The notes beneath the pieces are model-generated. The model did no database searches. It worked only from the letters and a program-made list of their open reading frames with translations, and was not told the origin of the DNA. Made by a program: the position numbers and the translations under genes. From Chloroflexota bacterium (GTDB lineage Bacteria > Chloroflexota > Anaerolineae > UBA4142 > SHND01): a stretch of 64,000 nt of DNA. This document shows positions 48,020 through 55,625 of this stretch, in pieces. Numbering within the stretch: position 1 is the stretch's first letter; each line of letters begins with the position of its first letter. The stretch covers positions 1 to 64,000 of the forward strand of contig JAKOPZ010000178.1 of NCBI GenBank assembly GCA_029778615.1, given 5' to 3'.

Positions 48020-49339
48020 ATGCAGCCTATGGTTAACCTCGACGCGCTGCGCGCAGAAGCGCAGCGCGTTTTGCAATTAAACAATCGCGGTGAATTCACT
48101 ACACCGTCGCCGCATCAATATCCGCATCAATGGAATTGGGACGCCGCGTTCATTGCGTTCGGTTGGGCGCATTTTGATTTGGCGCGCGCCCACACCGAAA
48201 TTCGTTCGCTCCTTCGCGCGCAGTGGCGCAATGGCATGGTGCCGCATATCATTTATCATCACGGCGCATCCGATTATTTTCCGCCGCCCGAATTTTGGCA
48301 GACGCAAGGACTCGCGCACGGCGGCGACATTCTTTCTTCGGGACTCACACAGCCGCCCGTGCTGGCGACGATGGTGCGCCGCATCCACGAACGCTTTCCA
48401 GAGGACGCGAGCGAAAATATTTTTCTGCGCGAGGTGTTTCCAAAATTGGTCGCGTGGCATCGCTGGCTTCACACCGCGCGCGATGTGGACGGCACAGGGC
48501 TGCCATGTTTGATTCATCCGTGGGAATCGGGCGCAGACAATTCGCCGCGGTGGCTCACGCTGCTCGACCAAATTACGCCGTTCGATTTGCCCGCATACAC
48601 GCGCCGCGATACAACGCACGTGCTCGCCGAAGAACGTCCGCGCGCGCAAGATTACGAACGCTTTGTGTTTTTGATTGACCGGGGGCGCCGCGTGCAGTGG
48701 AACGATGCAGAGCTCTTGGCAACGCATCCGTTTCTTGTGCAAGATGTCATGTTCTGTTCCATCTTGCATCGCGCCGACCAAGATTTGCTCGCGCTGGCAA
48801 AAACCTTGAACGCGGACACGCGCGAAATCGAAGCGTGGGTTGAAAAAACGCGCAGTGTGTTCAACACGCGGTTTTGGAACGAGGAACGCGGTCTGTATCT
48901 CGATTACGACGCGCGCGCGGGCGCGCCGATTCCCGTCAACACATGCGCGACGTTCGCGCCGCTCTATGCGGGATTGGCGACCAATTTTCAAGCCGCGCGT
49001 TTGCTGCGCGACCATTACGAAAATCCGCGCGAATACGCGCCGAGCGCGGGTTCCAAATTTCGCGTTCCCTCCACCGCCAAAGATGAACCCGGGTACGCCC
49101 CGCGCCGCTATTGGTGCGGACCGATTTGGATGCTGTTGAATTGGTTGACCGCGCAGGGACTGGAAGATTACGGGTTCCGCGCGCAAGCGCAAGAATTGCA
49201 GAGGCAGAGTTTCGAACTGCTGCAAACACACGGCATCCGCGAATACTATGACCCGCGCGACGGCAGTGGTCTCGGCGGCAAAGATTTCGCGTGGACCGCC
49301 GCGCTCGCGCTCGCGCTGGCGGACATGAATTTGGAATGA
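48020..49339 (+). CDS. GH63-like glycoside hydrolase 2 (glucosylglycerate/mannosylglycerate hydrolase-like)
   Basis: A 439-residue (alpha/alpha)6-barrel glycosidase, close in layout to the bacterial glucosylglycerate and mannosylglycerate hydrolases of GH63. Hallmarks are YPHQWNWDAAFIAFGW near residue 35, IHPWESGADNSPRW near 170 with the catalytic Asp region, and GIREYYDPRDGSGLGGKDFAWTA near 415 with the expected catalytic Glu. No signal peptide, so it is cytoplasmic. It probably hydrolyses a small alpha-glycoside brought in by the ABC importer. It differs strongly from GH63-like 1 on the other strand, lacking its N-terminal beta domain. It overlaps the next gene by four bases. Natural substrate uncertain. 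Confidence 0.85.
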   Translation: MQPMVNLDALRAEAQRVLQLNNRGEFTTPSPHQYPHQWNWDAAFIAFGWAHFDLARAHTEIRSLLRAQWRNGMVPHIIYHHGASDYFPPPEFWQTQGLAHGGDILSSGLTQPPVLATMVRRIHERFPEDASENIFLREVFPKLVAWHRWLHTARDVDGTGLPCLIHPWESGADNSPRWLTLLDQITPFDLPAYTRRDTTHVLAEERPRAQDYERFVFLIDRGRRVQWNDAELLATHPFLVQDVMFCSILHRADQDLLALAKTLNADTREIEAWVEKTRSVFNTRFWNEERGLYLDYDARAGAPIPVNTCATFAPLYAGLATNFQAARLLRDHYENPREYAPSAGSKFRVPSTAKDEPGYAPRRYWCGPIWMLLNWLTAQGLEDYGFRAQAQELQRQSFELLQTHGIREYYDPRDGSGLGGKDFAWTAALALALADMNLE

Positions 49340-50349
49340 ATAAACTCCGCGCGGGAATTCTCGGCGTTGGCAGCATCGCGCACAAACACGCGCGCGCAAT
49401 ACAGGACTTGGCTGAACACATCGAGCTCGTCGCGTGCTGCGGTCGAGATGAAACCAAAACGCGCGCCTTTGCGGAACAGTACACCGCAGGGCGCGCGTCC
49501 GTTTTTACGAATCCCGCAGAAATGTTTGACCGCGCAAAATTGGATGTGCTTGTCATTTGTTTGCCGCCGTTCGCGCACACGGACGAAGTGGAACACGCGA
49601 CGGAACGCGGCATCCATCTGCTCATCGAAAAACCGATTGCGCTTGATTCTGCAACCGCGTGGAACATGGTGCGCGCAACCGAACGCGCAGGCATTCAAAC
49701 GCAGGTCGGTTTCATGTATCGCTTTGGCGAAGCGGTGGAACAATTCAAAACGCGTCTGGACGCGGGCGAATGGGGCAGAGTCGGTTTGCTCAGCGCGCGC
49801 TATTTTGCCAATTCACTGCACGCGTCGTGGTGGCGCGAACGCGAAAAATCAGGCGGACAAATTGTCGAGCAAGCGATTCATCTTTTCGATTTGTTCCGCT
49901 ATTTCGGCGGCGATGTTGCGCGCGTGTATTCACGTCAAGCAAATTTATTTCATCAAACCGTTCCCGGGTACGATATTGAGGATGTGAGCGCGACGATTTT
50001 GGAATTTGCACATGGCGCGCTCGGCGTCGTGTACGCGACGAACGCGGCACTGCCGCATCAATGGATAAAGGAATGGCGCGTCGTCACGCAAAATGTGCTC
50101 GCCGAATTTTCCGACTGGAATCACGCGACCTTTACGCCAACCGGAGCGCCGAACGCTGCGCTACTTTTTGTCGCGTCAGAGCGCGATGTATTTGTCGCGC
50201 AGCTGCAAAATTTGGTGCAGGCGATTCAGACCAACGGCGAAACGCGAACGCCAATGCGCGAAGGCGCGCGTGCGCTCGATGTCGTACTCGCGGCGGTGGA
50301 ATCGAACGCGCGCGGGATGCCCGTCGAGGTGCGGAATGAAAATTCTTGA
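49336..50349 (+). CDS. Gfo/Idh/MocA-family oxidoreductase
   Basis: A 337-residue NAD(P)-dependent oxidoreductase. The N-terminal Rossmann domain starts at once (LRAGILGVGSIAHKHARAI), and the family motif EKP is in LLIEKPIALD near residue 97. The C-terminal substrate domain follows (GFMYRFGEAVEQFK; GGQIVEQAIHLFDLFRYFGGD, whose His is the usual catalytic candidate). The ATG at 49336 overlaps the stop of the GH63-like gene (ATGA). Enzymes of this family oxidise or epimerise sugars and inositols. Here it probably acts on the product of the neighbouring glycosidases. Its 3' end overlaps the next gene by 14 bases. Confidence 0.94.
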   Translation: MNKLRAGILGVGSIAHKHARAIQDLAEHIELVACCGRDETKTRAFAEQYTAGRASVFTNPAEMFDRAKLDVLVICLPPFAHTDEVEHATERGIHLLIEKPIALDSATAWNMVRATERAGIQTQVGFMYRFGEAVEQFKTRLDAGEWGRVGLLSARYFANSLHASWWREREKSGGQIVEQAIHLFDLFRYFGGDVARVYSRQANLFHQTVPGYDIEDVSATILEFAHGALGVVYATNAALPHQWIKEWRVVTQNVLAEFSDWNHATFTPTGAPNAALLFVASERDVFVAQLQNLVQAIQTNGETRTPMREGARALDVVLAAVESNARGMPVEVRNENS

Positions 50350-52222
50350 GACGCAACATGCTTACGGCATTGCATTTGAAACGATTGTTCTCCGCTCCAT
50401 GCAACCGCTCGTGAATGGCGCGGCGCTTGCGGATGCGCGGCTGAAATGGACGCGCGACAAGGCGAATGAAATGGCGTGGTGTTATGCCGCCCCCGCGCTT
50501 GGCGAAGGAACCTTTTGCATTGCCTTGACACGCGAAAAGGAATCATGCGGCACGCTGCGGTATTGGCTTGAAAATCTGCCGGATGATTTTGTCTTGGACG
50601 CGTTCGGCATTCATTTCGCGCGCGTGGAAAATGTGCGCGCGTTTTTCCGAAACGGCTATTACAGTTGGGACGGAAGCGAATATGTGGAAAGCGATGCGGC
50701 GAACGAGGTTCTCGGTTACGCGATGACACAACTCTTGTCGAATGCGCGAGACACGAACGTCGTCATCGGCTTTGACCGCCACGACCGTTTTCAACAAACC
50801 TTTACGTTCTCGAAAATTGACGATGCGTTATCGCTTACGATTCAAACGTTGTGGGACCGCAAAACGCGTGTTGGCAATGCAGCGTGCGAATCCGAAACAT
50901 TGATTCTGTTTGAATACGCCAGCGTCGAGGACGCGCTGCGCGAGTGGGCGAAACACGTCGCCGCGCATTCCCCCATTCCGCCGCGTCACGTCGAACGCAT
51001 CATCGGCTGGTGTTCGTGGTACAACTTGTATGCGTCCATCACGCAAGAAAATATATTGGAACATTTGCGCGGCGCGCAAACCATCGCGCAGCGCGAACAA
51101 TTGCCGCTGCGCGTGTTTCAAATTGACGACGGCTTTACGCCCGAAATGGGTGATTGGCTGGAAGTGAAACCGCAATTTCCGCGCGGGATGAAACCACTGC
51201 TGGACGAGATTCGCGCGGCAGGATTCGTTCCCGGTTTGTGGATTGCGCCGTTCATGGTGGGGAATCGCAGTCATTTATTTCGAGAGCATCCCGATTGGGT
51301 CGTGCGCGAACGCGCGACGGGCGAACCGCTCGCGCCAATGAAATTTTACGAGGAATTTCGCTGGCACAAGCGGAGCGAAGAATATTACATACTCGATGCG
51401 ACGCATCCCGACGCGTTCGAATATCTGAGCCGTGTTTTTCGCGTGTGGCGCAACGAATGGGGCTGCGGATATTTCAAAACCGACTTTATGCAATTCGGAA
51501 GTGAACATGGCGCAGAGCGCGCGTTGTATCACAAAGAGGGCATGACGCGCATTGAAATTTGGCGGCGCGTCGCAGAAATGATTCGCGCGGAAATTGGCGA
51601 TGCGTTGTGGCTCGGCTGCGGCTGTCCGTTATGGGCATCGGTTGGACTCGTGGACGCGGTACGCATCGGGCGCGATGTGGGCGTGACATGGGACGGCGAA
51701 CACGCGTCGAAATCGCTTTTGCGCGACGGCGCGACGCGCAATTTTGCCAACGGGATTTTGTGGCAAGCGGACCCCGACTGCATTTTATTGCGCGAACGTT
51801 TTCATTATTTGAGTGATGCGGAAATTTCCGCGCTCGCGTTGTTCGGCGGTCTGCTCGGCGGGGTGCTGATGACGAGCGATGCGTTGGATGAATTGTCGGC
51901 GGAGCGATTGCGGCTTTGGAAATTTTTGCTCGACGCGAAAATTACGGCGTGTCGTTTTCCACTGCTCGGACGTTTGAATGACCCGGTGCTCCTTCAAACC
52001 ATTCGGGCAGAAAATTTTAGCGGTGTATTCTTTTTAAACACCGGCGACGCGCGCATCGTGCGCGAATATGAGTGGAGCGCTCTCGGCATCGAGCCGCCGG
52101 AAAAAGTGTATGAGTGGACACCGCACGCAATGATTCCGGAAACAGTGTCGCGCGCCATGGTCGAGTTGGAACGTCACGCGAGCAAACTTGTGCTGCTGAG
52201 CAATCCGAAAATACTGTGCTGA
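50336..52222 (+). CDS. GH36 alpha-galactosidase-like glycoside hydrolase
   Basis: A 628-residue protein of clan GH-D (GH36 type). The N-terminal beta-sandwich is at about 1-215. The (beta/alpha)8 barrel begins near residue 220 with IIGWCSWYNLYASITQENI and FQIDDGFTPEMGDW. The likely nucleophile Asp is in YFKTDFMQFGSE, and the acid/base Asp is in RIGRDVGVTWDGEH. I chose the ATG at 50336 (MKILETQHAYGIAFE), which has GAGGTG upstream and overlaps the oxidoreductase gene by 14 bases. Family members are retaining exo-alpha-galactosidases or related enzymes. No signal peptide, so intracellular cleavage of an imported alpha-galactoside is likely. Other GH36 specificities are possible. Confidence 0.9.
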   Translation: MKILETQHAYGIAFETIVLRSMQPLVNGAALADARLKWTRDKANEMAWCYAAPALGEGTFCIALTREKESCGTLRYWLENLPDDFVLDAFGIHFARVENVRAFFRNGYYSWDGSEYVESDAANEVLGYAMTQLLSNARDTNVVIGFDRHDRFQQTFTFSKIDDALSLTIQTLWDRKTRVGNAACESETLILFEYASVEDALREWAKHVAAHSPIPPRHVERIIGWCSWYNLYASITQENILEHLRGAQTIAQREQLPLRVFQIDDGFTPEMGDWLEVKPQFPRGMKPLLDEIRAAGFVPGLWIAPFMVGNRSHLFREHPDWVVRERATGEPLAPMKFYEEFRWHKRSEEYYILDATHPDAFEYLSRVFRVWRNEWGCGYFKTDFMQFGSEHGAERALYHKEGMTRIEIWRRVAEMIRAEIGDALWLGCGCPLWASVGLVDAVRIGRDVGVTWDGEHASKSLLRDGATRNFANGILWQADPDCILLRERFHYLSDAEISALALFGGLLGGVLMTSDALDELSAERLRLWKFLLDAKITACRFPLLGRLNDPVLLQTIRAENFSGVFFLNTGDARIVREYEWSALGIEPPEKVYEWTPHAMIPETVSRAMVELERHASKLVLLSNPKILC

Positions 52223-52266
52223 AGATTTTTGCCGCGTCGCGTCACGCGCTTGCTCAAAAAAGCGGG

Positions 52267-52409
52267 TATGGCGACTGCAAAGTCCTTTGACAGGGGTTGT
52301 CATTGCGAGGGACGAAGCAATCTCACCCGCCCGGTGGGGATTGCTTCGTCGCAAAGAACGCTCTTCGCAATGACAAATGGGGCGCGCTCGCGACTTTGCA
52401 GTTGCCATG
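52267..52409 (+). mobile_element. Miniature element family A, copy 2 (10-bp TSD)
   Basis: 143 bp, same length and orientation as the copy at 9625 and different at one base by eye. It is flanked by the 10-bp direct repeat AAAAAGCGGG (52257-52266, 52410-52419). It separates the GH36 gene from the promoter of LacI-2, which begins nine bases after the right target copy. Confidence 0.93.
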
Positions 52410-52427
52410 AAAAAGCGGGAGAAGAGC

Positions 52428-52455
52428 TTGCAAGGAAAACGGTTTCCTTTATACT
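52428..52455 (+). promoter_or_regulatory. Promoter of LacI-2
   Basis: TTGCAA (52428-52433), 16 bases, TATACT (52450-52455). One operator fills the spacer and another lies just past the start point, which implies autoregulation. The leader is about 85 bases. Confidence 0.78.
52434..52447. promoter_or_regulatory. LacI-2 operator in promoter spacer
   Basis: GGAAAACGGTTTCC, an almost perfect palindrome with central CG, lying between the -35 and -10 boxes. Confidence 0.78.
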
Positions 52456-52460
52456 TTATC

Positions 52461-52474
52461 GGAAAACGTTTTCT
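52461..52474. promoter_or_regulatory. LacI-2 operator at the transcription start
   Basis: GGAAAACGTTTTCT, one base from a perfect palindrome, directly downstream of the -10 box; centre 27 bases from the spacer operator. Confidence 0.78.
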
Positions 52475-52547
52475 CACTCCTGACTCCCCGCGCACTTTTT
52501 CCCACTATGCGGCACCCTCATTCCATTCCGGAAAAGCTCGAATCACG

Positions 52548-53645
52548 ATGCCCATCACGCTAACTGAACTCGCCGACGCTGCCGGTGTCTCGCTTGCCAC
52601 TGCCTCGCGCGCGCTCAACGATAGCGCGCACCCGATGAACAAAGAGACCAAACGGCGCGTCCTCGCGCTCGCTCAAGAATTGGGGTATCGCCCCAACCTG
52701 ATGGCGCGCAGTTTGAAAACCGAACGCACGTTTGCCATCGGCATCATTGTGGACGATATTGCCGGTGCTTTTACGCCGCTCGTACTTCGCGGGATTCAAG
52801 ATTATTTGAATGAGCATCATTATTTTAGCGTCGTCATCAACGCCGACTGGAATCCCGAAACCGAAACGGAAGCAATTCAAAATCTCATCAGCCGTTCGAT
52901 TGACGGGATTATTTTTGTCGAATCGCGGCTCCGCGACGCGCAGCCCATGCTCGATACGGCAAACAAGCCGTATGTGTTTGCGCATCGGTTATTCGGCGGC
53001 GCAAAAAGCAATTCCGTGAATGTGGACGATGTGGCGGGCGGCAGAATGGCAACGGAACATCTTCTCATCTTGCAGCATCGGCGCATCGGTTTCATCACCG
53101 GACGCAAAGGATGGAATGCGAGTGAAGACCGTCTTGCCGGGTATCGCGCGGCATTGAAACACGCGCACATTCCGTTTGACCGCGCGTTGGTTATCGAGGG
53201 CGATTGGGAAATGCAGAGCGGCTATGCTGCCGCGAAGAAATTTTTGCAAATGTCCGACCGTCCGACGGCGATTTTTGCCGCGAACGATTTGATGGCGCTC
53301 GGCGCGATGTATGCGATTCAAGAAGCGGGACTGCGCGTGCCCGAAGATATTGCAGTGGTTGGTTACGACGACCGCGAAATCGCGGGTCTTGCGCGTCCTT
53401 TAATTACGACGGTGAGTTTACCGTGTTACGAAATGGGGCAGCGTTCGGCGGAACTGCTTTTGCAATTGTTGGAAAAGAAAATCAACGCGGTAGAGCCGAT
53501 ACGCATTCCGGGCAAACTCATCGTGCGCGAATCATCGGGCGCCTTGCGCGCGAAAATGCCGTTGGCGCAATACATCACGCGCACGAGCCCGCGTCGTTCA
53601 GCAGTCCCGGACAAGCCCAGACGCAAAGAGAAAGGTCGCGCGTAA
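52548..53645 (+). CDS. LacI-family repressor 2
   Basis: A 365-residue LacI/GalR repressor. The helix-turn-helix (LTELADAAGVSLATASRALND) begins at residue ~4 from the ATG at 52548, which is why that start was chosen over the long in-frame extension through the promoter and element A. The sugar-binding core includes ISRSIDGIIFVESRLRDAQ, AIFAANDLMALGAMYAIQEAG and ITTVSLPCYEMGQRSAELL. It is closely similar along its whole length to LacI-3 (59729-60829), so the two are paralogues. Its own promoter carries GGAAAACG-type operators. It may govern the upstream glycosidase operon or its own locus; the inducer is unknown. The basic C-terminal tail (KPRRKEKGRA) is unusual. Confidence 0.95.
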   Translation: MPITLTELADAAGVSLATASRALNDSAHPMNKETKRRVLALAQELGYRPNLMARSLKTERTFAIGIIVDDIAGAFTPLVLRGIQDYLNEHHYFSVVINADWNPETETEAIQNLISRSIDGIIFVESRLRDAQPMLDTANKPYVFAHRLFGGAKSNSVNVDDVAGGRMATEHLLILQHRRIGFITGRKGWNASEDRLAGYRAALKHAHIPFDRALVIEGDWEMQSGYAAAKKFLQMSDRPTAIFAANDLMALGAMYAIQEAGLRVPEDIAVVGYDDREIAGLARPLITTVSLPCYEMGQRSAELLLQLLEKKINAVEPIRIPGKLIVRESSGALRAKMPLAQYITRTSPRRSAVPDKPRRKEKGRA

Positions 53646-53762
53646 CGCTCGAACCATTCCATTTTTTTTTGAATTGAAGATGCAATCAAAGCAGTGCGGT
53701 GGATTGGTTGGTGGAAAAAGAAATTGTACGCACCGGTGACGCTCAATGGCTCGCATGACACG

Positions 53763-53791
53763 TTGCGCTGTTGTAGTTTTTATGCTACACT
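53763..53791 (+). promoter_or_regulatory. Promoter of the toxin-antitoxin pair
   Basis: TTGCGC (53763-53768), 17 bases, TACACT (53786-53791), only six bases before the ATG, so the mRNA may be leaderless. The spacer and -10 contain an inverted pair TGTAG/CTACA, a possible operator for the antitoxin. Confidence 0.6.
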
Positions 53792-53797
53792 CTAAAT

Positions 53798-54133
53798 ATG
53801 AGCAATCAGCCAATTGAATTGCTAGAGTATCTGGACGAAAATGGACGAAATCCATTTCGCAATTGGCTGGAGGCGTTAAAAGACCAACAAGCGCGTGCCA
53901 GAATCCGTGTGCGCCTCAATCGTATTCGCCTTGGCAATTTCGGGGATTGTAAAAGTGTGGGAAGTGGTGTAAGTGAAATGAGAATCCCGTACGGACCGGG
54001 TTATCGAGTCTATTTCGGGCGCAAGGGTGACTACGTGGTCATTTTATTATGTGGTGGTGACAAAAGCACACAATCCAAAGACATTGCGCTGGCGCAAAAT
54101 TATTGGGAGGATTATCGGCGGAGGACCAAATGA
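53798..54133 (+). CDS. RelE/HigB-like toxin (Gp49-like family, COG3657 type)
   Basis: A 111-residue toxin of the RelE/ParE superfamily. The family pattern is clear: ELLEYLDENGRNPFRNWLEAL, a basic helix with KDQQARARIRVRLNRIRLGNFGD, MRIPYGPGYRVYFGRKGDYVVILLCGGDKSTQSKDIALAQNYW. Such proteins act as ribosome-dependent mRNA endonucleases. The basic residues and the C-terminal Tyr/Arg/Lys that could serve catalysis are present. As in HigBA modules the toxin gene comes first, and the antitoxin start overlaps its stop (ATGA). The module lies between LacI-2 and the convergent Rbs-type importer and looks independent of both. Confidence 0.9.
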   Translation: MSNQPIELLEYLDENGRNPFRNWLEALKDQQARARIRVRLNRIRLGNFGDCKSVGSGVSEMRIPYGPGYRVYFGRKGDYVVILLCGGDKSTQSKDIALAQNYWEDYRRRTK

Positions 54134-54429
54134 AACGAGTGACAGCAAAATATGAGGATGGACTCAAAGCCGCGTTGAAAAATCCCGACGAAGCCGCTGC
54201 CTATTTGAATGCGGCGCTGGAAGACAACGACCAAAAAGTTTTTCTGCTCGCGCTGCGGGATATTGCCGAAGCGCGCGGCATGACGCAACTTGCCCAAGAA
54301 ACATTACTCAATCGCGAAAATCTGTACCGTATGTTGTCGTCGAATGGTAACCCACAGCTCGCGAGTTTGAATGCGCTATTGCAGAGTTTAGGACTGCGCT
54401 TGGCAGTTCAAGTAGATTCATCCAACTAA
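54130..54429 (+). CDS. HTH antitoxin (COG3636 type)
   Basis: A 99-residue antitoxin with a C-terminal Cro/C1-type helix-turn-helix (LALRDIAEARGMTQLAQETLLNRENLYRMLSSNGNPQLASL, residues ~45-85) and an N-terminal toxin-binding part (YEDGLKAALKNPDEAAAYLNAALED). The ATG at 54130 overlaps the toxin stop by four bases. An upstream in-frame start would lie inside the toxin gene. It neutralises the toxin and probably represses the shared promoter, where an inverted TGTAG/CTACA pair is found. Confidence 0.92.
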   Translation: MKRVTAKYEDGLKAALKNPDEAAAYLNAALEDNDQKVFLLALRDIAEARGMTQLAQETLLNRENLYRMLSSNGNPQLASLNALLQSLGLRLAVQVDSSN

Positions 54430-54443
54430 CCATGAATGAGAAA

Positions 54444-54477
54444 GGGCTTGCGCCACGGCGACAGTGAACGCAAGCCC
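54444..54477 (-). terminator. Terminator hairpin between antitoxin and importer operon
   Basis: GGGCTTGCG, a 16-base loop, CGCAAGCCC. On the - strand it is followed by TTTCTCATTC, so it most probably ends the Rbs-type operon. On the + strand no T-run follows. Confidence 0.55.
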
Positions 54478-54501
54478 AAAGGGAGGAGAAGAACGAACGC
54501 G

Positions 54502-55500
54502 CTAGGCGCGCCGTCGTCGTCGCACATAATCAAATGTAATCGCAAGCAATAGCACAAGACTAATCACAATCTTGTGCCAGTACGGATTGATGTTGAGCAT
54601 AATCATTTCGTTTTGCAGCGTGCCAATCAACAGCGCGCCGACGAGGACGCCCAACACACTGCCTTCGCCGCCCTTGAAACTGATGCCGCCCAAAATGCAC
54701 GCCGCAATCGCTTGCAACTCAAATCCCTCGCCGGCGGCAGGATGTCCCAAACTCAAACGCGCGGCAGTGATGATTCCCACAATCGCCGCGCACACCACCG
54801 AAAGCACATAACACAAAATAATGCGCGCATCCACATTCACGCCCGAAAGCCGCGCAGCTTCCATATTTCCCCCCGCCGCGTAAATTTGGCGTCCCACAAA
54901 CGTAAAGCGCAGCAAATAGTACGCGATGGCAACCACCACCGCGCAAATGACGACGGGAATGGGAATCAGATTCGCGATATACCCTTGTCCAATCGTCGTA
55001 AATTCCTCCGGCAGCCCGGTGATGGGAAAGCCGTTGGTGAGCACGAGAATTGCACCGCGCGCGAGACCGAACGTGACGAGCGTAATCAAAAAACCGTGCA
55101 TCTTTAATTTCGTCACAAAGAGTCCGTGTCCCATTCCAATCGCGAGCGCGAGCAGCAGCGTCAACGGAATCGCCACCCAAATTGGCAAGAGCCATACCAT
55201 CATAAAATACGCGACGACCACGCCGCCCAGTCCCACAATGGAACCGACGGACAAATCAATGCCCGCGACGAGAATGGTAAATGCAACGCCAACTGCCGCA
55301 ATCGCCAGCATCGCGGAATCGCGCGTCAAAATTTTAAGGTTCTCGATCTGCAAAAAGCGCGGGTTGATGGAACCGCCAATGATGAACAGAATGACGACGA
55401 TGAGGAAAATGACAAATTCGGTATTGCGAAACCAGCTCTTGACGAGTTCGCCGATGTTGATGCCGGTGCGTGCTTGGGCAGACGTAGAGATACTGCTCAT
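54502..55500 (-). CDS. ABC sugar permease (RbsC type)
   Basis: A 332-residue permease of the ribose/xylose/galactose importer group with eight to ten hydrophobic segments. It contains the family sequence LVAGIDLSVGSIVGLGGVV near residue 85 and GGNMEAARLSGVNVDARIILCYV near residue 215. The C-terminus ends in a basic run (YVRRRRRA). The ATG has an AAAGGATG ribosome-binding site. One permease gene is enough for this type, since it homodimerises. It is the last gene of the operon LacI-3, epimerase, binding protein, ATPase, permease. Specificity cannot be read from the permease. Confidence 0.95.
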   Translation of the reverse strand: MSSISTSAQARTGINIGELVKSWFRNTEFVIFLIVVILFIIGGSINPRFLQIENLKILTRDSAMLAIAAVGVAFTILVAGIDLSVGSIVGLGGVVVAYFMMVWLLPIWVAIPLTLLLALAIGMGHGLFVTKLKMHGFLITLVTFGLARGAILVLTNGFPITGLPEEFTTIGQGYIANLIPIPVVICAVVVAIAYYLLRFTFVGRQIYAAGGNMEAARLSGVNVDARIILCYVLSVVCAAIVGIITAARLSLGHPAAGEGFELQAIAACILGGISFKGGEGSVLGVLVGALLIGTLQNEMIMLNINPYWHKIVISLVLLLAITFDYVRRRRRA

Positions 55501-55512
55501 GAATCATCCTTT

Positions 55513-55624
55513 CGGTAGTGCAATGGTGCGGTAGTGAGATAGTGCGATAGCAAAGGGGTGACTAACGCACGATTGCACTAACGCACGATTGCACTACCGC
55601 ACAAATGCACTCTCGCACGATTGC
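55513..55624. repeat. 16-bp tandem repeat with inverted partners
   Basis: Four contiguous 16-bp units (55561-55624) with consensus ACTAACGCACGATTGC, the first two identical. Inverted versions (GCAATGGTGCGGTAGT and a shorter one) stand at about 55520-55550. The block fills the gap between the ATPase stop and the permease ribosome-binding site and can fold on itself. Confidence 0.85.
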
Positions 55625-55625
55625 A

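Noticed and set aside
52377-52547. N-terminal extension of LacI-2
   Set aside because: The extension would be coded by element A, the promoter and both operators. The helix-turn-helix starts right after the ATG at 52548.
53798-54429. Toxin-antitoxin pair as a sign of a prophage or integrative element
   Set aside because: No integrase, attachment repeats or phage genes surround it. It appears as an isolated module.
55561-55624. Small CRISPR array
   Set aside because: 16-bp units follow each other without spacers and no cas gene is near.
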